Assembly (NCBI GenBank): GCA_027858795.1
Contig: JAQICF010000122.1
Span: 1 to 5,918 of the forward strand
Direction of reading: 5' to 3'
DNA from: Candidatus Delongbacteria bacterium
GTDB lineage: Bacteria; Delongbacteria; UBA4055
Length of the DNA: 5,918 nt
Each line of letters opens with the position of its first letter. Within the stretch, counting starts at the first letter, position 1. Made by a program: the position numbers and the translations under genes. Shown one piece after another: positions 1 through 5,912 of the stretch. The notes under the pieces are model-generated. The model did no database searches, was not told the DNA's origin, and worked only from the letters and a program-made list of their open reading frames with translations.

Positions 1-26
1 TTTTTGCCATGACCGTTGGCGGACAT
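1..26. repeat. Left half of the flanking site; direct repeat of 5891-5916
   Basis: Positions 1-26 match 5891-5916 at 24 of 26 bases in the same orientation: TTTTTGCCATGACCGTTG is identical, then GC here against TA on the right, then GGACAT identical. It contains the inner arm TTTTGCC, the 6-nt spacer ATGACC and the outer arm GTTGGCGG (15-22). It is therefore the right half of a site whose left half lies outside the window. GTTGGCGG is the exact reverse complement of CCGCCAAC at 5828-5835, almost 6 kb away. Confidence 0.85.
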
Positions 27-43
27 ATTAATTTATAATACTA

Positions 44-60
44 AATATAGGGGTTGTTTG
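44..60 (+). repeat. Left copy of a 17-bp perfect inverted repeat
   Basis: AATATAGGGGTTGTTTG recurs as its exact reverse complement at 5795-5811. Between this repeat and the flanking site there is further weaker inverted similarity, including GTTGGCGGA and TTAATTTAT. The whole left end (about 1-60) therefore mirrors the right end (about 5795-5850) with small gaps. It lies 34 nt downstream of the operon's last stop codon. Confidence 0.85.
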
Positions 61-93
61 ATAAAAGTATTTTATTGTGTTAAAATATTTACT

Positions 94-1194
94 TTAGTTT
101 GAATTTAAAATATTAAGTAAATGATCTGCCCATGCTTTTGATAATAATGGTGGCACAGCGTTACCTACTTGTACATAGTAGTTTCTTTTAGTTGATGAAT
201 AGACATCGAAATTATCAGGAAATGACTGAAATCTTAATCCCTCTCTCACTGTTATCATTCTATCTTCTGAATAATGTATATTACATCCAATATTAGGTCT
301 GTTAAAATGAGTATTTAATGTATAATTAGGTTTATTTGGATCTAATCGTCCGTATGTTGTCGTTCTTCCACCAGTACTTTTAAAGTACATTATTCTTTTT
401 GTTGAAAACTCATCTGGCACATCCATATAGTTCCCACCAGGTTTTACATACTTGATTATCTGTTTGTCGGTAGAACTTGCATATGGTATAAAGTGTGTTG
501 TTGTTTTAGTTGAATTTAAACGCATTAATTTTTGAAAATCACTTTTGGGTTTATCATTATAGCCTACATCACCCTTTAGTGTAGGTTGTGCTAAATCTCC
601 AATAGCATCTGATGAAGTCACCCATTTCTTCCCATCAGTTGAATTTTCAAAATGAGTTTGTGGTGGAGAAGTAATTTCTAATCCTAAATTGTTGCCAACT
701 ACAAATACTCTTTTTCGCTTCTGTGGTACTCCATAATCGGCTGCATTTAAAGTAAAAACATTTACATTATAATCTAAATCCTTGAATGCTCTTTTAAGAT
801 TATCAAAAATGTTAGTTCCATCTTTTGCCTTTGATGATTTTATTCCTGTTACATTTTCAAAAAGGAATATTTTTGGTCGTATTTTTGATATTACGTTTAA
901 ATAAGTAAAAACTAAATTTGATCTGATATCATCAGGGTCTCTTTTACCTATACCTGAAAAACCTTGACAAGGTGGTCCACCTACTATGATATCTGCCACA
1001 GGAATTGAGTTAAAATCGATTTTTGTTATATCACCATTAACAATATGGTTGCCAATATTCATCTTATAAGTTTCGCAAGCATCTTTAAGTATATCATTAG
1101 CCCAAATCAAGTTGTATCCAGATTGTTTGAAACCAAAGTCCAACCCACCACAACCTGCAAACAAACCTATTACTTTAAATTTATTTTTTTTCAC
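94..1194 (-). CDS. DNA (cytosine-5-)-methyltransferase
   Basis: Predicted to methylate carbon 5 of cytosine in a short DNA target. The catalytic set is complete: GLFAGCGGLDFGF (motif I, residues 10-22), GGPPCQGFS with nucleophile Cys76 (motif IV, 72-80), FENV with Glu113 (motif VI), QKRKRVFVVG (motif VIII, 158-167), REGLRFQSFPDNF (motif IX, 317-329) and VQVGNAVPPLL (motif X, 341-351). The target-recognition region is about 170-310 and lies in the usual place between motifs VIII and IX. The 366 aa length is normal for a single-chain Dcm/HhaI-type enzyme. The start is GTG; its GTGA overlaps the TGA stop of the nuclease gene by 4 nt, and AGAGGA lies 9 nt upstream, so translation is coupled. No ATG fits better, since motif I begins at residue 10. 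It is last in the operon, after an adenine methylase and a fusion that also methylates adenine. It may protect the second strand of the same site, hide DNA from other restriction systems, or serve an unrelated target; sequence alone cannot decide. There is no Vsr repair gene nearby. Confidence 0.95.
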   Translation of the reverse strand: MKKNKFKVIGLFAGCGGLDFGFKQSGYNLIWANDILKDACETYKMNIGNHIVNGDITKIDFNSIPVADIIVGGPPCQGFSGIGKRDPDDIRSNLVFTYLNVISKIRPKIFLFENVTGIKSSKAKDGTNIFDNLKRAFKDLDYNVNVFTLNAADYGVPQKRKRVFVVGNNLGLEITSPPQTHFENSTDGKKWVTSSDAIGDLAQPTLKGDVGYNDKPKSDFQKLMRLNSTKTTTHFIPYASSTDKQIIKYVKPGGNYMDVPDEFSTKRIMYFKSTGGRTTTYGRLDPNKPNYTLNTHFNRPNIGCNIHYSEDRMITVREGLRFQSFPDNFDVYSSTKRNYYVQVGNAVPPLLSKAWADHLLNILNSN

Positions 1195-3944
1195 AGTCTT
1201 CTATCCTCTACTAAATCTGCTAAGAACAATTCAAAATAATCAACTAACTCATTGGATAAATTAAAACCTAAGCTGTCAATATCGAATATTATTTCACCAA
1301 CTTTCTCATCCAAATTCCTTCTTGGTGTGTGTAGTCCCTCATCACCGCTAACAGGATTTGCTGTTCTATTAAAAATATCAAATGCATTATTTACATTTCT
1401 TATTTTTAATTCATCTAATACTCTTAAATCAGGTACCTTTAACTGTCCTATGTGAAAACCTTCTAATTTTCTCATACCTTCTTGATTATTTGAATTTATT
1501 TCAAATTGTATCTGACCAAAACAAGAGTTTAAAAATGCAGCTATAAATTTAATTTGTTCTGTATCACCTATATTTGGATTAGAATTTACTAAACCAGATA
1601 AATAAAAGAAATTCGTAGATAAAACAATACCATCGGGGTAATTACAAAGATAAACTCCATGCTTCGTTCTCTCTGCTCTTGGAATTAGGATATCTATCTC
1701 AACGATACTATTAAAAGAAGAATTTACAATTTTTTTCCATTTTGCTGAATTATTAGTGTTGTTTTGCGTATAAATTTGACTTAATGATTGGTCACTTCGA
1801 TTATTATTATAAGATAAACCATTCATAGAATTATCATCATATCTACCTGGGAAATGAATAGCCTTCTCATAAGACAAATCTTCTTGAGTTAAAATTAGAT
1901 TTCTCCTATGTCTACTATTTTTTATCCCAAAACCCTTATTCCTATCAAGAATATCGCTATATGGTGTTTGTGCGAAGTTTGGATAAATAATATTTGATCC
2001 TCCAGTATTTCCTGCACCACCTCTTTGTACTACTGTAAAGAAAGTAGATATTCTTTCCATTGTTGGTAATTCGTCTAAGGTTGCATAATTATCTTCTGGA
2101 TCATTAAAATGAAGCTTCCAATTATCTGCAGGATTAATAGTATTCCTTTCAACAACTTTAATTGAATAATTTGCAGTTATTGTTGTATTCTCAGTAGATA
2201 ATATTGATTTAATTATACTTGGTTCAGATAGTAAATCCTCATTCTTAATTCTTAAAAACTTTATATTAGCTGAAGGTTGTTTACTTAAAACAGTTATTAC
2301 TGTGGTTACTTTAAAATCCTCAAAATAGTTTCTTGGATATAGAATTATTGAGTCCACTTTATTTAACAAATAAGATTTAAGGTATTCTCCATCAGCACTA
2401 TTTAAATATTTTGCCATTAAAATCAATCCGGCTTTTCCGTTGCTGTTAAGAAAGTGCCATATATAGTTTACAAAATAAAAATAAAGGTTAGGTTGTGTTG
2501 CGTTTCTAACAAAATTGGAATCACAATTAGTATCTATTGAACTTAACATTTGTATTTTATCAGAGTCAGATATCGGAGCAAGAGCAAGATCATTATCATT
2601 TCTTAAGAAAGGAGGGTTCATTAAAATCACATCGTAACTTTGATTGTTATGAATTAAAAAAGTATTTCCAATTTCAATTTGAGCAATGGAAGCAGTATTT
2701 ACTTCATTTAAGCTTTTTGATACAAGTCGAAAAGTTGTTAATTGAGCTAGGAATGGATCGATCTCAATTCCACTCAACTGGTTAAGAATCGTATTATGAG
2801 TTTTAATATTTCCATTGGACAATGATAGAAGATTCACTTTGTCATATGCTGCATCAAGTAAAGCACCATCACCACAACAAGGATCAATAATAGAAGAATT
2901 TTCATTTTCAATAGTTACCTCTGCCAGCAAATAAGATAATTCCATATCAGACATAATCTTACCTTTTTTGTGCATAATTTCTTTATCATATATTTTAGAA
3001 GTTAAAAGGTTGAAGATATATTCAGGGCGAGAATTATCTGCAATAGCTTGAGAACCATAACTGGCAAGGGTTCTTATGTTATCTTTAAAATATTGAAGAA
3101 GAGTAAGTGTCAATTTCTCTGGAAAAATACGGATGTCTGGGTTAGGATGATTTCTAAACACTTGATTAAAATCTAGTGCTAATACTCTATTATAATTATT
3201 TTCCAGTCTACGTTTGAATTCAACGAGATTTTCATCATCAGGAGGTAAATTCCTAAAATAACTCTGATTATCATTTCTAGTTAGACTATAATAATCCTTT
3301 AGATATGTAAATGCTAATAGTCTAAATAATTCATATAAAGTCAATTCTTCTGAAAGTGCACTCGAATGAATTAAATTGTCTCTAATACTAATGTAGTTTT
3401 GATAAAAAGAATCAATTAGTGGTTGCCAATTATTATCCCATTGTGGTGATACTCTGTTAAATATTAGAGGTAAAATCTCTAGCATTGTCAACTTAAAATC
3501 AATGACCGTTTGTGAAGCATCTTTCGTTTGTGGTAAAAATCGTGAGTGTGATTTAGGATTGTTTTTTAAAATGCAAGTAGATATTGGACCTTGTCTTTCA
3601 GCAAAAAGGATAAGCTCTTCAACGTTAGTAAGACAAAAATATTTAGGATAATTTGGTTCCCAATAAGGAGAGAAATCTGAAACATATGAACGAGTCTGGT
3701 TCTGGTATCTCTGAGAATTTACATCTCTTGTATTTTTTTTTACTTCAATTACAAAAACATACCTACCTGATGTTTTTAATTTTATAGCAAAATCAGGTAT
3801 TATTGTACTATTCGGAATTGCAGGATGATGAATTAGCTCTGCAATTTCACTGTATCCTAATTCATCCATTGCATTATTGATAGCATCGCTTACAACGGGA
3901 TGGAATTCATTCACTTCATCAAAGTCATACCAAAGTCTAATCAT
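1191..3944 (-). CDS. Type IIG-like restriction-modification fusion: PD-(D/E)XK nuclease + N6-adenine methyltransferase + specificity region
   Basis: Predicted bifunctional enzyme that cuts unmodified DNA and methylates adenine in its target. Residues 1-120 look like a PD-(D/E)XK nuclease: IPDFAI (Pro50-Asp51), VFVIEVKK (Glu67-x-Lys69), then QTRSY (Q83...Y87), matching the QxxxY motif of HsdR/RecB-like nucleases. Residues 150-320 are a helical linker. The methyltransferase core spans about 325-570: IIDPCCGDGALL (motif I, 352-363), GIEIDP (392-397), NPPF (motif IV, 443-446), NLYFYF (486-491) and GKAGLILMAKYLNS (503-516). Residues about 600-917 form one target-recognition region with VVQRGGAGNTGG, AAFLNSCFGQ and RKLEGFHIGQLKVPD, laid out like the upstream methylase's C-terminus. 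The 917-aa length fits type IIG enzymes (Eco57I about 997 aa, MmeI about 919 aa). Motif X reads KGKIMSDMEL rather than GQxxTP, so it is degenerate. Start is ATG, 1 nt after the upstream stop, with only AGAGAG 4 nt away, suggesting translation by coupling. An HsdR-like or solitary methylase role is less likely because the nuclease residues look intact. Confidence 0.9.
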   Translation of the reverse strand: MIRLWYDFDEVNEFHPVVSDAINNAMDELGYSEIAELIHHPAIPNSTIIPDFAIKLKTSGRYVFVIEVKKNTRDVNSQRYQNQTRSYVSDFSPYWEPNYPKYFCLTNVEELILFAERQGPISTCILKNNPKSHSRFLPQTKDASQTVIDFKLTMLEILPLIFNRVSPQWDNNWQPLIDSFYQNYISIRDNLIHSSALSEELTLYELFRLLAFTYLKDYYSLTRNDNQSYFRNLPPDDENLVEFKRRLENNYNRVLALDFNQVFRNHPNPDIRIFPEKLTLTLLQYFKDNIRTLASYGSQAIADNSRPEYIFNLLTSKIYDKEIMHKKGKIMSDMELSYLLAEVTIENENSSIIDPCCGDGALLDAAYDKVNLLSLSNGNIKTHNTILNQLSGIEIDPFLAQLTTFRLVSKSLNEVNTASIAQIEIGNTFLIHNNQSYDVILMNPPFLRNDNDLALAPISDSDKIQMLSSIDTNCDSNFVRNATQPNLYFYFVNYIWHFLNSNGKAGLILMAKYLNSADGEYLKSYLLNKVDSIILYPRNYFEDFKVTTVITVLSKQPSANIKFLRIKNEDLLSEPSIIKSILSTENTTITANYSIKVVERNTINPADNWKLHFNDPEDNYATLDELPTMERISTFFTVVQRGGAGNTGGSNIIYPNFAQTPYSDILDRNKGFGIKNSRHRRNLILTQEDLSYEKAIHFPGRYDDNSMNGLSYNNNRSDQSLSQIYTQNNTNNSAKWKKIVNSSFNSIVEIDILIPRAERTKHGVYLCNYPDGIVLSTNFFYLSGLVNSNPNIGDTEQIKFIAAFLNSCFGQIQFEINSNNQEGMRKLEGFHIGQLKVPDLRVLDELKIRNVNNAFDIFNRTANPVSGDEGLHTPRRNLDEKVGEIIFDIDSLGFNLSNELVDYFELFLADLVEDRRL
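1204..1209 (-). promoter_or_regulatory. Ribosome binding site of the cytosine methylase (AGAGGA)
   Basis: AGAGGA on the minus strand lies 9 nt before the GTG start at 1194 and inside the end of the upstream coding region. It decides the start codon: the protein begins nine residues before motif I, and no ATG is available in this region. Confidence 0.6.
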
Positions 3945-3945
3945 A

Positions 3946-5592
3946 TTACTCTCTGTAGCCTCTTAATTCATTCTCGAGATCTTCTAGTTTCAACCTTATT
4001 TCATTGTGTTTATTATACTCTGCTAATAGTATTAAATCAATATCTTTTATTATTGAAATTTTATCCGAATTATATCTATTTATTTCTAATAAACTATTTC
4101 CTAATTTTTTTAAAATACTAATCGAAGACTTAGATAATTTTTTAAAATCAACTACTTTCACTTTTTCAAATTCATATAGCTGTATTTTTCTTAGACCATT
4201 ACCTTGACTTCTTGAATTTTTAAGAATCTCTAACTTTGTAAATGTAGAATTCAGAATTGCTAAATGGCAATGAACTTCGTCTTCAACATTTAAGGAATAA
4301 AAATTGTCTGAAACAAAATCATTATTGGGGTTAAAGATAAAATCTATGTTATTACGTAAGTAGTAATTGAATATTAGATTACCCCGTGATTTCAATTTAA
4401 CTTTATACCAATTTTTGTTTAAAGCAATTGCGTTTTTCAAGGCTTTGTATTTCACATTGGGGGAACTCAAAACTTCTTGCTTAATCATTTCGATATAAGA
4501 GTATGTGCTTTGAGATATTGAGTCATTGATTGAAAGTATATATGATTTATTATCATCAACTCGAAATGTCTTAATATTTATGACATTTTTAATCAGAGGT
4601 ACAGACTCTTTGTAAGTTTTACTTGAAAATATAAAGTATTTGTTGACTATCCCCGAAGTTCCCCGTTTAATACTTTCTGTTGAAATGGATTTTAAATTTG
4701 TGAAAAAATTAGATTTTTCATTAACCACACTTTTATTATTAAAAGAATGTAATAGAAAATCCTTCTGATTAATACGATACAATTCTTTCTCTAGGCTATT
4801 CTTTTTTTCTAAATCTAGTACTGTGTCAAATTTGTAATAAGAAATTGGGGAATTTTTCTGATTTGACTTTATAAATTTAATAACTGTAGCACCGATATTT
4901 ACTCCATCAAAAACATTCTCTTTGAAATGAAAGATTCGCTCAAGATAACCAAATTTCATAAATGCTTCTTTTAAAAATACCCCGAAATTACTATAAAGCC
5001 AACTGTCATATATTACAGCAATCATTACTCCATTATTTTCAAGATGCATTATTGATTTTAGCAGAAAATAAACATAGAGATTAGACTGAGATGGTATTGT
5101 TGCGATTGAAGATGAAATTGTTTTTCTAATAATTTTCTTAGCATTCAAATTATTCATCAATAACTCTTGTCTAACGTAGGGTGGATTTTCAATGATAAAG
5201 TTAAACTTCTCAGTTGTGGGTAATTCAAAGAAGCTTCCCGTAATTAATTCTCTATTTTTCTCGTTGTAAAATTTAGTAACATGTGAATCAACCAAACTTT
5301 TGTCAATTTCTATTCCCTTCATGTAACATTTTTTTTCTAAAAGTTTAAAAAATGTATTCGGTCCAATACAAGGATCTAGAATCCTACTATTCTCAGTAAT
5401 ACTATCAGAGATTAGTTTAATCATAAATCTTGCTAAATTTTCTGGTGTAAATACTTGTCCTAATTCCATTTCTTCCATGCTATCTAATTCTTTGTTTGTA
5501 TCGTTGTAATTAAACAACAATAATTGTTCTTTACATTCGTTTACAACATTATTTTGTGGATAATAGTTACCAACTTCTAAATTACATTCCAT
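3946..5592 (-). CDS. Stand-alone N6-adenine DNA methyltransferase, Eco57I/TaqI type
   Basis: Predicted to transfer a methyl group from S-adenosylmethionine to adenine N6 in a specific DNA site, protecting host DNA from the nuclease encoded next. Visible motifs: GQVFTP (motif X, residues 45-50), LDPCIGPNTFF (motif I, 72-82), GIEID (acidic SAM-binding loop, 93-97), ENPPYV with catalytic NPPY (motif IV, 136-139), NLYVYF (171-176) and a GVMIAVIYDSW strand-loop (188-198). Residues from about 300 on look like a TaqI-type specificity domain: RGTSGIVNKYFIF, an AILNSTF segment, then GNGLRKIQLYEFEKVKV. Its 548 aa is close to M.Eco57I (about 544 aa). No nuclease motif is seen, so this is a methylase only. 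Odd: motif I reads G-P-N where most relatives have GxG. The ATG at 5592 is chosen because AAAGGA lies 9 nt upstream; Met39 and Met42 are possible but lack this signal. First gene of the operon, ending 1 nt before the next start. Function class is sure; target sequence unknown. Confidence 0.93.
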   Translation of the reverse strand: MECNLEVGNYYPQNNVVNECKEQLLLFNYNDTNKELDSMEEMELGQVFTPENLARFMIKLISDSITENSRILDPCIGPNTFFKLLEKKCYMKGIEIDKSLVDSHVTKFYNEKNRELITGSFFELPTTEKFNFIIENPPYVRQELLMNNLNAKKIIRKTISSSIATIPSQSNLYVYFLLKSIMHLENNGVMIAVIYDSWLYSNFGVFLKEAFMKFGYLERIFHFKENVFDGVNIGATVIKFIKSNQKNSPISYYKFDTVLDLEKKNSLEKELYRINQKDFLLHSFNNKSVVNEKSNFFTNLKSISTESIKRGTSGIVNKYFIFSSKTYKESVPLIKNVINIKTFRVDDNKSYILSINDSISQSTYSYIEMIKQEVLSSPNVKYKALKNAIALNKNWYKVKLKSRGNLIFNYYLRNNIDFIFNPNNDFVSDNFYSLNVEDEVHCHLAILNSTFTKLEILKNSRSQGNGLRKIQLYEFEKVKVVDFKKLSKSSISILKKLGNSLLEINRYNSDKISIIKDIDLILLAEYNKHNEIRLKLEDLENELRGYRE

Positions 5593-5601
5593 TTTTGTTT
5601 T

Positions 5602-5607
5602 TCCTTT
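5602..5607 (-). promoter_or_regulatory. Ribosome binding site of the first methylase (AAAGGA)
   Basis: AAAGGA on the minus strand lies 9 nt before the ATG at 5592. It supports that start over the internal Met39 and Met42, which have no comparable signal. Confidence 0.55.
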
Positions 5608-5609
5608 GT

Positions 5610-5617
5610 CAAATATA
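5610..5617 (-). promoter_or_regulatory. Possible Bacteroidetes-type -7 promoter element (TATATTTG)
   Basis: The minus strand reads TATATTTG, an exact fit to the TAnnTTTG -7 consensus known from Bacteroidetes. It ends 17 nt before the first ATG, so transcription would begin just upstream of the AAAGGA ribosome site and leave a very short leader. No TTTG-type -33 element is seen at the expected 19-21 bp spacing, so this is a one-box match only. Confidence 0.35.
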
Positions 5618-5719
5618 AACCAAATTATTAATTAACTCTACATTGTTCTCAAATAATTTTATCCGTCAATCATACAATGTAAATATCTACTCATAGAACA
5701 AATTCCTTTACCTATTTTC

Positions 5720-5739
5720 TATACTGTTCTAACAATATA
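5720..5739. promoter_or_regulatory. Operator-like dyad upstream of the operon
   Basis: TATACTGTTC and TAACAATATA are imperfect inverted halves (8 of 10 positions), centred on TGTT-CT-AACA, about 130 bp before the first start codon. On the minus strand, TTGACT (5749-5744) and TATAGA (5723-5718) flank most of it with a 20-bp gap, longer than an ideal sigma-70 spacer. A repressor bound here could block such a promoter. No regulator gene is in the unit, so any regulator would come from elsewhere. AT-rich DNA gives such dyads by chance fairly often. Confidence 0.3.
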
Positions 5740-5742
5740 TGT

Positions 5743-5789
5743 AAGTCAAAAGGTCAAATAGTGACCCTTTGATTTTTTTTTTATTTTTT
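5743..5789 (+). terminator. Intrinsic-terminator-like hairpin reading rightward, against the operon
   Basis: TCAAAAGGTCA (5746-5756) and TGACCCTTTGA (5762-5772) form an 11-bp stem with one A-C mismatch and a 5-nt AATAG loop. A run of ten T (5773-5782), then A and six more T, follows on the plus strand. That is the layout of a rho-independent terminator for plus-strand transcripts, yet all genes are on the minus strand. It could stop antisense RNA from crossing the operon and leaving the unit. In minus-strand RNA the mismatch becomes a G-U pair, so the hairpin also forms there, but with the T-run's complement upstream it would not terminate. A protein-binding dyad is the alternative. Confidence 0.55.
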
Positions 5790-5794
5790 ATTTA

Positions 5795-5811
5795 CAAACA
5801 ACCCCTATATT
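5795..5811 (-). repeat. Right copy of the 17-bp perfect inverted repeat
   Basis: CAAACAACCCCTATATT is the exact reverse complement of 44-60. It sits 16 nt inside the attC-like element, a little closer than the left copy is to its own site (21 nt). Here it lies upstream of the operon, so it cannot be only a terminator or only a promoter element. A boundary or recombination role, or a relic of a symmetrical repeat family, fits both positions better. Confidence 0.85.
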
Positions 5812-5827
5812 CATAAATTAAAACGAT

Positions 5828-5912
5828 CCGCCAACATTGGCAAAATATTAATGGGTTACTTGGAGTGTTAGCTAGGTTTATCCCCACTACTTTTTGCCAT
5901 GACCGTTGTAGG
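5828..5912. repeat. attC-like imperfect palindromic recombination site
   Basis: An 85-nt element with two nested inverted arm pairs. The outer arms are CCGCCAAC (5828-5835) and GTTGTAGG (5905-5912), matching at 6 of 8 positions. The inner arms GGCAAAA (5839-5845) and TTTTGCC (5892-5898) match perfectly. The spacers between outer and inner arms are unequal: ATT (3 nt) on one side and ATGACC (6 nt) on the other, so a folded single strand would have an asymmetric bulge. A 46-nt centre (5846-5891) separates the arms. Size, bipartite arms and asymmetry resemble integron attC sites. However, the outer boxes end in AAC/GTT without fitting the canonical RYYYAAC/GTTRRRY elsewhere. It may instead be a dispersed palindromic repeat with no recombination role. 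Confidence 0.6.

Larger units (their letters stand above)
16..5905. mobile_element. Putative 5890-bp cassette-like mobile unit carrying the methyltransferase operon
   Basis: The block from T16 to G5905 lies between two copies of the same site end (TTTTTGCCATGACCGTTG at 1-18 and 5891-5908). If exchange occurs at G^TT, as in integron attC sites, the excised circle would be 5890 bp. The first bases of the unit (TTGGCGG, 16-22) are complementary to its own arm at 5828-5834, while the bases beyond the right junction (TTGTAGG, 5906-5912) are not. This is the pattern expected when each unit keeps its own half site. The genes fill nearly the whole unit and no recombinase is encoded, as in integron cassettes. 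The near-palindromic ends leave the orientation of the unit open. The size and three-gene cargo are large for a classical cassette. A passenger segment flanked by dispersed palindromic repeats, or a non-autonomous element with terminal inverted repeats, is the alternative. Confidence 0.5.

Noticed and set aside
61..75. ATAAAA-GTA-TTTTAT palindrome just downstream of the last stop codon, as a possible operon terminator.
   Set aside because: The stem is six A-T pairs with a 3-nt loop and no following T-run on the minus strand, so it is too weak to call a terminator. No convincing minus-strand terminator is seen within 1-93.
2537..2785. 82-codon open frame on the plus strand.
   Set aside because: It lies wholly inside the methyltransferase core of the fusion gene, antisense to motifs I-IV, with low-complexity composition and no recognisable domain; it is a shadow frame. 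The other plus-strand open frames at 1045-1455 and 3900-4207 are rejected likewise.
94..5592. BREX, DISARM or type I restriction system.
   Set aside because: No PglZ, Brx or Drm protein, no SNF2-type helicase, no HsdS with two recognition domains and no HsdR translocase motor are present. The fusion and its partner fit the type IIG/Eco57I plan instead.
5659..5694. 11-codon reading frame on the minus strand in the leader (ATG at 5694, TAA at 5659-5661), preceded by AAAGGA.
   Set aside because: Too short to distinguish from chance in AT-rich DNA. It has no run of regulatory codons and no attenuator structure between it and the first gene.
1..5850. Classical DNA transposon with terminal inverted repeats.
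   Set aside because: The inverted ends are imperfect and gapped, no transposase is encoded and no short target duplication is visible. The direct repeat of the site end at 5891-5916 is better explained by a cassette-type unit.
5828..5912. CRISPR repeat or tRNA-like attachment site.
   Set aside because: There is only one full copy and no regular spacers, and the palindrome has no tRNA cloverleaf or CCA-end features.
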